A stretch of 18,820 nucleotides of DNA. Origin: Pseudomonadota bacterium. GTDB lineage: Bacteria > Pseudomonadota > Alphaproteobacteria > Rhizobiales > Rhizobiaceae. The notes under the pieces are model-generated. The model was not told the origin of the DNA. It was given only the letters and a program-made list of their open reading frames with translations, and made no database searches. Position numbers and translations under genes: made by a program. The stretch is from positions 1 through 18,820 of the forward strand of contig JAEYXI010000093.1 in assembly GCA_023428515.1 (NCBI GenBank), written 5' to 3'. Positions 8,533-15,227 of the stretch are shown here, piece after piece (the first letter of the stretch is position 1; each line of letters starts with the position of its first letter).

Positions 8533-9318
8533 TCAGCCAAAACCCTTGTCGCCGTCGGCATGCAGCCGAGCGCCCTTCTGGACGATTTTTTCCCTGGCCT
8601 TGTCGACCGGGACATTCGGCGCCTCGGTGATCGCGCTCCAGGCAGGTGCAGGATTGTGCGCCCAGTGCACCGCGTTCCTCAGCACCTGCCGCACGCCCTC
8701 ATTGTGATAGATCGGGTAGGTCTCGTGTCCCGGCGAGAAATAGAAGATTTTGCCGGCGCCGCGCTGCCAGGTCATGCCGGAACGGAAGACCTCGCCGCCC
8801 TCATACCAGGACACGAACACCGTCTCCATCGGCTCCGGCACGGCGAAGGGCTCGCCATACATCTCGGTCTCGGCGATCTCGATGCATTCGCCGACGCCTT
8901 GCGCGATCGGATGGCCGCGATTGATCGCCCAGGCGCGTTCGCGCTCGCCCGCCTCGCGCCATTTCAGCGAGCAAGGCGTACCCATCAGCCGCTTGAAGAT
9001 CTTCGAGTAATGGCCGGAATGGAGCACGATCAGCCCCATGCCTTGCCAGACGCGGCGCGCCACGCGCTCGACCACCTCGTCCTCGACGTCGCCATGCGCG
9101 GCGTGGCCCCACCAGAGCAGCACGTCGGTCGAGGCGAGCCGCTCGTCCGTCAGCCCGTGCTCGGGCTGCTGCAGCGTCGCGGTCGTCACCTCGAGCGCCG
9201 TGTCCTCGCGGAGCGCCGAGGCGATCGTCTCGTGCATCCCATCAGGATAGATCTGCCGCACGACCTCGCTGGTCTGCTCGTGGACATTCTCTCCCCAAAC
9301 CACAGTCCTGATCGCCAT
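8533..9318 (-). CDS. thuA: ThuA domain protein (trehalose utilisation)
   Basis: This 261-residue protein matches the ThuA family, which has a class I glutamine-amidotransferase-like fold. Recognisable segments are [15 protein letters not shown] at the N-terminus, [35 protein letters not shown] and [15 protein letters not shown]. With ThuB it takes part in 3-keto-disaccharide formation in rhizobia. The frame stays open upstream to 9453, but ATG 9318 is the right start: GGAG lies about 7 nt upstream and the family consensus begins at MAIR. The extra upstream residues would read through the promoter and operator. The gene is first of a two-gene unit with thuB. A perfect 12-bp LacI-type palindrome touches its Shine-Dalgarno, so sugar-responsive repression is expected. 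No transporter genes of the thuEFGK type are nearby. Confidence 0.88.
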   Translation of the reverse strand: MAIRTVVWGENVHEQTSEVVRQIYPDGMHETIASALREDTALEVTTATLQQPEHGLTDERLASTDVLLWWGHAAHGDVEDEVVERVARRVWQGMGLIVLHSGHYSKIFKRLMGTPCSLKWREAGERERAWAINRGHPIAQGVGECIEIAETEMYGEPFAVPEPMETVFVSWYEGGEVFRSGMTWQRGAGKIFYFSPGHETYPIYHNEGVRQVLRNAVHWAHNPAPAWSAITEAPNVPVDKAREKIVQKGARLHADGDKGFG

Positions 9319-9328
9319 CTCGGTTCTC

Positions 9329-9340
9329 CAAAGCGCTTTG
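9329..9340. promoter_or_regulatory. LacI-family-type operator in front of thuA
   Basis: CAAAGCGCTTTG is a perfect 12-bp palindrome with a central CG, the form bound by many LacI-family repressors (AAAGCGCTTT core). It ends at the G that starts the thuA Shine-Dalgarno and would cover the transcription start of the promoter proposed at 9346-9374. The rhizobial thu operon is known to be controlled by the LacI-type repressor ThuR; no such gene is in this window. Confidence 0.6.
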
Positions 9341-9345
9341 AATGC

Positions 9346-9374
9346 TGCATAACCCGCCGCTGCCTGGAAGTTAA
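9346..9374 (-). promoter_or_regulatory. Candidate thuAB promoter
   Basis: On the minus strand TTAACT (9374-9369) and TATGCA (9351-9346) are separated by 17 bp, with 4 of 6 and 3 of 6 matches to the sigma-70 hexamers. The predicted start falls inside the operator palindrome at 9329-9340, which is a sensible repressor arrangement. The hexamers themselves are weak. Confidence 0.35.
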
Positions 9375-9424
9375 GGAGCGAATTCCACGATCCAGATGAA
9401 TTTTCGAATGGCTGTGAGGGCGGC

Positions 9425-9453
9425 TTGAATTTGCGCCGCATTGCGGCTATCAC
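9425..9453 (+). promoter_or_regulatory. Candidate tRNA-Thr promoter
   Basis: TTGAAT (9425-9430) and TATCAC (9448-9453) are spaced by exactly 17 bp, each matching 4 of 6 sigma-70 consensus bases. Transcription would begin near 9460, leaving a leader of about 27 nt before the tRNA. A GCCGC-ATT-GCGGC inverted repeat (9435-9447) lies in the spacer. Confidence 0.45.
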
Positions 9454-9486
9454 GCGCCCATTCCGCCGGCCTCCAGCCGTGCGCGA

Positions 9487-9562
9487 GCCGCTTTAGCTCA
9501 GTTGGTAGAGCACATCATTCGTTATGATGGGGTCGCGTGTTCGAGTCACGCAAGCGGCACCA
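9487..9562 (+). tRNA. tRNA-Thr (anticodon CGT)
   Basis: The 76-nt gene folds as a full cloverleaf with an encoded CCA. The acceptor GCCGCTT pairs with AAGCGGC; the D-arm is GCTC/GAGC with loop AGTTGGTA; the anticodon stem is CATCA/TGATG; the T-arm is GCGTG/CACGC with loop TTCGAGT; the discriminator is A. The anticodon loop is TTCGTTA (9518-9524), giving anticodon CGT (9520-9522) for threonine codon ACG. Position 37 (9523) is T. Threonine tRNAs normally have A37, which is modified to t6A, so this is unusual. The body otherwise shows no mismatch. The gene is flanked by a promoter candidate and a T-run. Confidence 0.95.
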
Positions 9563-9570
9563 ATTTTTTT
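9563..9570 (+). terminator. T-run terminating the tRNA transcript
   Basis: Seven consecutive T residues (9564-9570) begin two bases after the CCA end. The tRNA acceptor and T-arm helices may act as the upstream hairpin. Confidence 0.5.
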
Positions 9571-9864
9571 CGAATAAAATCAAGCACCTAGGCACCGCCC
9601 GCCGGCCGGTCGAGATGGAGACATCGCTTTTTAGCACCTTACCGGGCGGTCATCGTCTCCAGGGTGCCTGAAATTCGCCAGAGCCTGCTCAGGTCTGAAC
9701 AATACGAAACCGCCAGGCAGCCAGAACACGTTGTCTCGGGCAATCTTGCATATTCTGGCGAACTCCGTTCAATGGGCTGGACGCCCGCAATTTCGGCTCA
9801 CCTAGCCCTTTCCCGGTGCATCTCGTCACGTGCCACAGTTTCGAAAACGGAGACGGCGCCGTAA
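9571..9864. other. Non-coding stretch between tRNA-Thr and the M20 amidohydrolase gene
   Basis: No supported gene lies here. A 66-codon frame from GTG 9664 ends with a TAA directly before ATG 9865, but its translation has no recognisable features and no ribosome site, so I do not call it. An imperfect inverted repeat, TTCGCCAGAG (9674-9683) and TTCTGGCGAA (9753-9762), 9 of 10 matched, is present. The stretch presumably holds the promoter of the amidohydrolase gene. No integrase remnant was recognised. Confidence 0.4.
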
Positions 9865-11010
9865 ATGCTCACCAACCAGGACATCGTCGAGCTGACCGCG
9901 TGGCGCAGGATGCTGCACCAGTATCCAGAGGTGTCGAACGAGGAAGAGAGAACCGCCGCAGAGGTCGTATCTTTCCTGAGTGACACCAAGCCGGACCAGC
10001 TGTTCACGGGGCTAGGCGGCCACGGCGTGGCTGCACTGTATGAGAGTGGCCGAGCAGGACCGACAATCATGTTCCGGTCTGAACTCGATGCCCTGCCCAT
10101 AGAGGAGCGGTCTGGCGTCGCCCATTCGTCGCTTGTTCCTGGTAAATCGCACATGTGCGGCCATGATGGGCATACGGCCATCCTGGCTGCGCTCGGACGC
10201 CAGTTCGGGCGCCAGAGACCCGCGCGGGGACGCGTGGTGTTGATGTTTCAACCAGCTGAGGAGACGGGGAACGGCGCCGCAGGAGTCATCGGCGATACAC
10301 GCTTCGCCGAGATAGCGCCGGATTTTGCTTTTTCACTTCACAATCTGCCGGGGGTTCCCTTCGGCGAAGTTCGCTTGAAGGCAGGCGTCGTGAACTGCGC
10401 GTCGCGCGGCATGCGCGTAGTGCTGGAGGGGAAAACCGCGCATTCCTCGATGCCGGAGACAGGCGTTTCGCCCATGCCGGCAATCAGCGAGTTGATGCCG
10501 GCTCTCCCCACCCTGGCTGTGGGCAGCTTCAACGATGACAGTTTTCGGATGATCACCGTCACCCATGCGTCGATGGGTGAAGCCGTATTCGGCGTAGCTC
10601 CTGGCCGGGCTGAGGTCTGGGCGACGCTGCGAACCCGCCGGGACGACGAAATGGCGGCTCTCTGCACTGCGGCCGAAAACCTCGTGAAGCGAGCGGCCGC
10701 CGATTTCCAGTTGGCATGCGCGATCGACTATCACGAGATTTTCGTCGCCAGCGTGAATGAGACGGAAGCTGTCGAGCAACTGCGACGCGCACTCGACGAC
10801 GAAGGCATCCGACACAACGAAAATGCGCTGCCGATGCGCGCCTCTGAAGACTTCGGACTTTTCGGGCGAAACTCAAAATCTGCGATGTTTTTCCTGGGGG
10901 CGGGAGAGCATCATCCGGCTTTGCACAATCCCGACTATGACTTTCCCGATGACCTGATCCCGACCGGCGCACGAGTGTTCATGCGGGTTGCCTCGAATCT
11001 CCTTGGCTGA
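9865..11010 (+). CDS. M20 family metal-dependent amidohydrolase (M20D, hippurate/N-acyl-amino-acid hydrolase type)
   Basis: This 381-residue protein is an M20D hydrolase, a group that cleaves the amide bond of N-acylated amino acids (hippurate, N-acetyl amino acids, auxin-amino acid conjugates). Visible motifs are FRSELDALPI (70-79, usually RADMDALPI), MCGHDGHTA with metal-ligand Cys98 and His100, FQPAEE with the catalytic and metal-binding glutamates (near 132-133), LHNLPG, and a C-terminal RASEDFG plus HNPDYDFPD. Length is normal for the family. A GGAG lies 12 nt before ATG 9865, a rather long spacing. The gene faces the GntR regulator tail to tail, so it is a separate transcript from the aminotransferase-transporter run, but the functions fit together. 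It may release the free amino acid that the aminotransferase then uses; the acyl group is unknown. Confidence 0.9.
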   Translation: MLTNQDIVELTAWRRMLHQYPEVSNEEERTAAEVVSFLSDTKPDQLFTGLGGHGVAALYESGRAGPTIMFRSELDALPIEERSGVAHSSLVPGKSHMCGHDGHTAILAALGRQFGRQRPARGRVVLMFQPAEETGNGAAGVIGDTRFAEIAPDFAFSLHNLPGVPFGEVRLKAGVVNCASRGMRVVLEGKTAHSSMPETGVSPMPAISELMPALPTLAVGSFNDDSFRMITVTHASMGEAVFGVAPGRAEVWATLRTRRDDEMAALCTAAENLVKRAAADFQLACAIDYHEIFVASVNETEAVEQLRRALDDEGIRHNENALPMRASEDFGLFGRNSKSAMFFLGAGEHHPALHNPDYDFPDDLIPTGARVFMRVASNLLG

Positions 11011-11114
11011 GGCCCAGATTACCGCGTGTGAATTCTCTCGCTTTTTCGAGCGCACAAGTGCTGACCGCCCCCGGTTATAGAAGCAGAGACCGGACTGCTG
11101 GATAAAAGCCAGAG

Positions 11115-11837
11115 TTACGGCTGGGCATCCGAGGCGCTTGCCGGTGGTTGCTGGCTCGCAACGAACTTGTTTCTGAGATGTTGAAACAGGATTTCGCTCA
11201 ATTCGTTGCCGGAGCGCCGGCGCAGCGCGTCGAGGATTGCCTCATGCTCACGCATCGCCGCGCCCCAGCGATCATATTGCCCGGACAGGTTAGCAACGTA
11301 GCGCTCACGCCTGATCCGCGCGGTGACGCTGTGATAAAGTTCGCTCAGCACGCGATTGCCTGCGGCCTTTACGATCGCGCGGTGTATCTCCTGATTTTTT
11401 TGGAAATACGCCGCCAGATCGCGGCGTAGATAATAGAGATACATCTCCTGATGTATCTGCTCGATAGTCTGGATCTCCTCGTCGGTGATGTTCACGCATG
11501 CGAGGCGGCCCGCTAGAGCCTCCAATCCTCCCATCAAGTCGAACAATTCACGAAGCTCCTGCTCGTCGAGCTTGCGAACGCGTGCTCCCCGATTCGGCAG
11601 CAGCTCTATCATGCCCTCCGATGCGAGGACCTTGAGAGCCTCACGAAGAGGTGTTCGCGAGACGCCGAACCTCTCACAAAGAATACGTTCAGGAATTCGA
11701 GAGCCGTCTGCAAGATGCCCTTCGATAAGATAGTCGCGTAACTGATCCAGTAGTTCCTTGTGCAGCGACGTAGACTGGGCAGCCACGGATGTGTGCTTGT
11801 CCACGTCTGTCGCGCCAAGATTCTCGGGTGCCGTCAT
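11115..11837 (-). CDS. GntR family transcriptional regulator (FadR subfamily, FCD domain)
   Basis: The 240-residue protein has a winged helix-turn-helix at about 25-90, with the recognition region CERFGVSRTPLREALKVLAS (54-73) followed by EGMIELLPNRGARV. The helical FCD ligand-binding domain spans about 95-225. FadR-subfamily regulators commonly repress catabolic genes and are released by a carboxylate ligand, often bound with a metal; histidines such as those in EIHRAIV and REHEAIL fit this. It is transcribed divergently from the aminotransferase gene across a 121-bp gap and is the only regulator in the locus, so it most likely controls this cluster and itself. The start ATG 11837 gives an N-terminal tail of about 24 polar residues; a shorter start is possible. 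Confidence 0.92.
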   Translation of the reverse strand: MTAPENLGATDVDKHTSVAAQSTSLHKELLDQLRDYLIEGHLADGSRIPERILCERFGVSRTPLREALKVLASEGMIELLPNRGARVRKLDEQELRELFDLMGGLEALAGRLACVNITDEEIQTIEQIHQEMYLYYLRRDLAAYFQKNQEIHRAIVKAAGNRVLSELYHSVTARIRRERYVANLSGQYDRWGAAMREHEAILDALRRRSGNELSEILFQHLRNKFVASQQPPASASDAQP

Positions 11838-11909
11838 AAGTTTAACCTATCGCATTGGAATTGGGTTGTCGACATGCAGGCCCGATGGATTGCATTCGCA
11901 CCCCTTTCC

Positions 11910-11915
11910 TATAAT
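11910..11915 (+). promoter_or_regulatory. -10 element for the aminotransferase gene
   Basis: A perfect TATAAT lies 43 bp before the aminotransferase ATG in the divergent gap. The upstream -35 is unclear: TTGCAT (11890-11895) is only 14 bp away. The expected start, near 11922, falls in the palindromic element at 11921-11940, which suggests an activator-free, repressed promoter. Confidence 0.45.
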
Positions 11916-11920
11916 AAGAA

Positions 11921-11940
11921 TTTTGAATTCAAAAAATAGA
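11921..11940. promoter_or_regulatory. Candidate GntR-regulator operator, copy 1
   Basis: The element begins with a perfect 14-bp palindrome, TTTTGAATTCAAAA (11921-11934), in the gap between the regulator and the aminotransferase gene. The full 20 bp match a second site before the binding-protein gene (13175-13194) at 17 of 20 positions. Location downstream of the TATAAT and upstream of the AGGAG ribosome site fits repression. Confidence 0.5.
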
Positions 11941-11958
11941 TAGGGATAGGAGCGCGCC

Positions 11959-13128
11959 ATGGGCCTAGGTCGACATTTCCTCCAGTTACCTGGGCCGAAC
12001 CCGGTACCGGAGCGGATTGTGAGGGCGATGAGCGCTTCCGTCATCGATCATCGCGGTCCCGAGTTCCAGCGTCTCGGCGCCGAGGTCCTGGAAGGGTGTC
12101 GCGAGGTATTCGGCACTGCCGGCCCGGTCGTCATCTATCCATCTTCCGGAACCGGCGCCTGGGAGGCGGCTATCGTCAACACGCTGTCTCCCGGCGATAC
12201 GGTGCTGATGTTCGAGACAGGTCATTTCGCCACGCTATGGCGGCAGATGGCCGAACGCTGGGGCCTGAAGATCGACTTTGTCCCTGGAGACTGGCGACGA
12301 GGCGTCGATCCTGCCGTGGTGGAGGCGAAGCTGGCCGATGATCGCGAGGGCAAGATAAAGGCCGTGATGGTCGTGCATAACGAGACATCGACCGGCGTCA
12401 CGAGCCGCATCGCCGAGATAAGAAAGGCGATCGATAGAGCAAATCACGATGCGCTGTTTCTGGTCGACACGATTTCGTCGCTGGGTTCGGTCGAATTTCT
12501 TCACGATGAATGGTGCGTCGATGTCGCCGTGTGCTGCTCGCAGAAGGGATTGATGCTGCCGCCGGGGCTTGCGTTCACGGCGATTTCCGACAAGGCGCTT
12601 GCAGCCTCGAAGCATAACCGCATGCCCAGATCCTATTGGGACTGGGCCGAAATGATAAAGTTCAACAGCGCCGGCTTCTTCCCTTACACGCCGGCGACCA
12701 CCTTGCTGTTCGGCCTGCGCGAGTCGTTCCTCATGCTCCGCGAAGAAGGGCTGGCCGCGGTATTCGCGCGGCACCGGCGCCTGGCGGCGGCGACGCGCGC
12801 AGCTGTCGGTGCATGGGGCCTGGACCTGGTGTGTCAGGACGAGCGAGAACATTCGCCGGTGCTCACGGCGGTCATGATGCCGGCCGGGCATAATGCCGAT
12901 GAATTCCGCAAGATCGCCCTGGAGCAACTCAACATTTCGCTCGGCGGCGGCCTCACAAAGCTCGCAACGAAGGCTTTTCGCATCGGCCATCTCGGCGAAT
13001 GCAACGAACTCGTGCTGATAGGGGCGCTCGGCGGCGTCGAGCTGGCCCTTTCAGCGGCTGGCGTTCCCCACCGGAAAGGCGGCTGTGATGCCGCCATCGG
13101 CTACCTGCGGGACTGTGCCGCCCACTAG
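11959..13128 (+). CDS. Class V PLP-dependent aminotransferase, serine/aspartate-glyoxylate type
   Basis: This 389-residue fold-type I enzyme matches the alanine/serine-glyoxylate aminotransferase group. It shows the N-terminal LPGPNPVP motif (10-17), IDHRGPEF, YPSSGTGAWEAA (60-71) for phosphate binding, VVHNETSTGV (138-147), Asp170 in LVDTISSLGS for the pyridine nitrogen, and the PLP lysine Lys196 in CCSQKGLMLPPGL. Enzymes of this group move an amino group onto glyoxylate to give glycine; both serine-glyoxylate enzymes and BhcA (aspartate-glyoxylate, beta-hydroxyaspartate cycle) belong here, and I cannot separate them by eye. No other bhc genes accompany it. ATG 11959 follows a good AGGAG 7 nt upstream. 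It starts the plus-strand run and is divergent from the GntR regulator, so the amino donor is probably the cluster's own substrate or its product. Confidence 0.9.
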   Translation: MGLGRHFLQLPGPNPVPERIVRAMSASVIDHRGPEFQRLGAEVLEGCREVFGTAGPVVIYPSSGTGAWEAAIVNTLSPGDTVLMFETGHFATLWRQMAERWGLKIDFVPGDWRRGVDPAVVEAKLADDREGKIKAVMVVHNETSTGVTSRIAEIRKAIDRANHDALFLVDTISSLGSVEFLHDEWCVDVAVCCSQKGLMLPPGLAFTAISDKALAASKHNRMPRSYWDWAEMIKFNSAGFFPYTPATTLLFGLRESFLMLREEGLAAVFARHRRLAAATRAAVGAWGLDLVCQDEREHSPVLTAVMMPAGHNADEFRKIALEQLNISLGGGLTKLATKAFRIGHLGECNELVLIGALGGVELALSAAGVPHRKGGCDAAIGYLRDCAAH

Positions 13129-13151
13129 CAATTTTGTAGGCAAAATGGCGG
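13118..13151 (+). other. Stem-loop across the aminotransferase stop codon
   Basis: ATTTTG (13131-13136) and CAAAAT (13141-13146) form a 6-bp hairpin with a TAGG loop, extended by CCGCC (13118-13122) with GGCGG (13147-13151) around an 8-nt bulge on the left side. It could attenuate read-through into the transporter genes. There is no T-run after it. Confidence 0.3.
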
Positions 13152-13152
13152 C

Positions 13153-13181
13153 TTGATTGCGAAAATTTCAAGTGTTATGAA
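13153..13181 (+). promoter_or_regulatory. Candidate internal promoter for the transporter genes
   Basis: TTGATT (13153-13158) and TATGAA (13176-13181) are 17 bp apart, each with 4 of 6 consensus matches. The -10 overlaps the second operator-like element. This would make the ABC transporter and M24 genes a second transcription unit under the same regulator. Confidence 0.4.
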
Positions 13182-13194
13182 TTCAGTAAATAGA
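13175..13194. promoter_or_regulatory. Candidate GntR-regulator operator, copy 2
   Basis: TTATGAATTCAGTAAATAGA matches the element at 11921-11940 in 17 of 20 positions, including the TGAATTCA core and the AAATAGA tail. It lies about 100 bp before the binding-protein start codon and overlaps the proposed -10. The palindrome is less perfect than in copy 1. Confidence 0.45.
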
Positions 13195-13296
13195 AAAATA
13201 TCTTCGGGAACTTTCCAGACTCCAGCGATTGGCATCAGGCTAATGGCTGAGCAACTCTAGTTTACGCATTCAATCCACATGAATGGGAGAACCTCC

Positions 13297-14352
13297 ATGT
13301 TCGACAAGAAGCCCAATCGCCGCGCGGTCCTGATCGGTTCGGCGTCCGTGGCAGGAGCCCTGGCGATGCCGAACATCGCCCGGGGCGCACCTCGGGAGTT
13401 CGTCATCGGAACCAACGGAGGTGTCGCCTACGAAGCCTTCTACAAGGCAATCCTTCAGCCGTTCGAGGAAAAGCACAACGCCAAGGTGGTGCCGGTTTTT
13501 GGTGGCGGCAACGAGCTGATGAACAGGGTGCTGGCGGAAAAAGCCAATCCGACGATGGACTGTGTGACCACTTACGTCGGCGCGTGGGAAGTCGGTAAGG
13601 CGGAAGGGGTTTTCGAGAAAGTCGACTACAGCAAGATCGAACATATCGATGACGTGTACGAGTTTATGCACGACCCCGACGGCTATGCGCCGTTCATCAA
13701 TTTCGGCGCCTGGGGGATCGTCTTCGACAAGAGTGCCGTCGCGACCGGACCGCAGTCGTTCAAGGCGCTCTGGCAGGACGAATTCGCAGACAAGGTCCTG
13801 ATCGGTGGGTTGTACCACTGGCAGATCCATCTCGCTGCTTTCGCGCATGCCTGGACCGGCGACCAGCACAACATCGACGTCGCCTTCGAGAAGATGAAGG
13901 AACTTGCCCCCAAGATGGCCGGTCTCTACGGGCTCAACTCTGATACCCAGTCGAAATTCCAACAGGGACTGGGTTCGATCGCTCCGTGGTACAGCCACCA
14001 TGCCCACCGTGTCCGCCAGATGGGCGTGCCGCTCGAATTCGTGTTCCCGGAGGAAGGCGCATTCATCTATCCGCAGGCCTACCATGCGGTGAAGGGAACA
14101 GAACACGTCGACCTAGTCGAGAAGCTGATCAGCATTTTCTACGACCCCGCCGTAGCCGTCGCCTACGCCCAAACGGATGGGTATGTCCCGGCGAATTCGA
14201 AAGCCGTCATCCCCGATGAGCTGCGGCCCTATATCCCGACCATCGAGCAGGTAACGCAAAGCAACAACTGGGATTGGGGTTTCGTGAACGGCAATCAGGG
14301 TGATTGGCTGATGCGCTGGAATAGCGAGGTGGTTCCTCTGATCAAGAGCTGA
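13297..14352 (+). CDS. ABC transporter substrate-binding protein (polyamine/Fe3+-type, Tat signal)
   Basis: The 351-residue protein is a periplasmic type 2 solute-binding protein of the PotD/FbpA-like group. Residues 1-31 form an export signal with a twin-arginine pair (NRRAVLIG, 7-14), a hydrophobic stretch (SASVAGALAMP) and a likely cleavage site near ARGA. The mature protein begins FVIGTNGGVAYEAF, close to the usual first strand of the family. ATG 13297 is chosen because GGGAG (13285-13289) lies 7 nt upstream; an ATG at 13279 has no ribosome site and would put residues before the signal. Two permeases and an ATPase follow closely, making a complete importer. The family takes up polyamines, ferric iron, thiamine, phosphonates or opine-like compounds, so the ligand cannot be named; the neighbouring hydrolases and aminotransferase argue for a nitrogenous organic solute. 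Confidence 0.88.
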   Translation: MFDKKPNRRAVLIGSASVAGALAMPNIARGAPREFVIGTNGGVAYEAFYKAILQPFEEKHNAKVVPVFGGGNELMNRVLAEKANPTMDCVTTYVGAWEVGKAEGVFEKVDYSKIEHIDDVYEFMHDPDGYAPFINFGAWGIVFDKSAVATGPQSFKALWQDEFADKVLIGGLYHWQIHLAAFAHAWTGDQHNIDVAFEKMKELAPKMAGLYGLNSDTQSKFQQGLGSIAPWYSHHAHRVRQMGVPLEFVFPEEGAFIYPQAYHAVKGTEHVDLVEKLISIFYDPAVAVAYAQTDGYVPANSKAVIPDELRPYIPTIEQVTQSNNWDWGFVNGNQGDWLMRWNSEVVPLIKS

Positions 14353-14360
14353 GCGGCTCG

Positions 14361-15227
14361 ATGCGCGCTGGCCAGAACCCTTGGGTCGCAAGGCTTTTGC
14401 TGATTGCGCCAACGGCTTATTTTCTGCTGCTCGTGGCATACCCGTTGTTTCTCCTCGTCCGGATGAGTTTCTCTCTTCCGGAGAGGGGGCGTGTCTTCGG
14501 CGAAGGATTTTCCTTTCAGAACTACATAGACATATTCACCACGCCGCTTTTCCTGAACGCATTCATCGTAACGGTTCGTGTGGGAATTCTGACGGCGATA
14601 TTTGCGCTGCTGTTGGGCTTCCCGCTCGCCGTCTTCATCTGGCGAAGCAGGGGTGTGTGGTCGCGGATAGTGGTCCTGATCACGCTGGCACCCATTCTTA
14701 TCAGCGCGGTGGTGCGCGCCTATGGCTGGATGGTGCTGCTGTCCAACAGAGGCCTGGTCAACTCGCTGCTGGTCTATACCGGAATCACGGATGGGCCCGT
14801 TCGCCTGATCTTCAACGAGACCGGAATTGTAATCGGCACCGTACACGTTCTGCTGCCGTTTATGGTGCTGTCGATCCTGAGTTCTCTCCAAACGATCGAC
14901 CGTTCGCTCGAGGATGCGGCGGCGACGCTCGGCGCAAAGCCGTGGCGCGTCACCCTGGATATCATCTTTCCCCTGGCGCTTCCGGGAGCGGTGGCCGGTC
15001 TTGTCCTGGTGTTCATACTGGCCGTCGGCTCCTTCATTACGCCAGTATTGCTGGGTGGCCAGGTCGTCATAACGCTTCCGATTCTCGCGCTTCAGCAATT
15101 TGTGACCACCTTCAATTGGGCGCTCGGCTCGGCAATCGTGACAGTGCTCCTCGTCGCGGTTCTGGCGGCGACGGTCGCATTCGAGCGCATGATGCGACGC
15201 GGTTCCCAGCGGGGGACGGTTCGATGA
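14361..15227 (+). CDS. ABC transporter permease, PotB-like
   Basis: This 288-residue inner-membrane protein has six predicted transmembrane segments, at about 10-34, 66-94, 102-127, 154-176, 205-232 and 252-274. The cytoplasmic EAA loop that docks the ATPase reads EDAAATLGAKPWRVTLDIIF (184-203), ending FPLALPG, as in spermidine/putrescine and iron importers. It begins 8 nt after the binding-protein stop and its stop overlaps the next permease by 4 nt (ATGA), so the three are co-translated. The first segment, with the APTAYFLLLVAYPL pattern, is typical of PotB-type subunits. Confidence 0.9.
   Translation: MRAGQNPWVARLLLIAPTAYFLLLVAYPLFLLVRMSFSLPERGRVFGEGFSFQNYIDIFTTPLFLNAFIVTVRVGILTAIFALLLGFPLAVFIWRSRGVWSRIVVLITLAPILISAVVRAYGWMVLLSNRGLVNSLLVYTGITDGPVRLIFNETGIVIGTVHVLLPFMVLSILSSLQTIDRSLEDAAATLGAKPWRVTLDIIFPLALPGAVAGLVLVFILAVGSFITPVLLGGQVVITLPILALQQFVTTFNWALGSAIVTVLLVAVLAATVAFERMMRRGSQRGTVR

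Noticed and set aside
7729..9399. 556-codon open frame on the plus strand
   Set aside because: It runs antisense across both thuB and thuA and shows no family features; high third-position GC explains it.
9319..9453. N-terminal extension of ThuA from 9453
   Set aside because: The family N-terminus and the GGAG ribosome site point to ATG 9318, and the extension covers the promoter and operator palindrome.
9664..9864. 66-codon frame ending directly before the M20 gene
   Set aside because: No ribosome site, no recognisable protein features and a GTG start; the adjacency to ATG 9865 looks accidental.
14381..15223. Long in-frame extension of the second permease, which would give a 552-residue protein
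   Set aside because: It overlaps the first permease in another frame and its translation is not membrane-like. The ATGA overlap and GGGGGA ribosome site fix the start at 15224.
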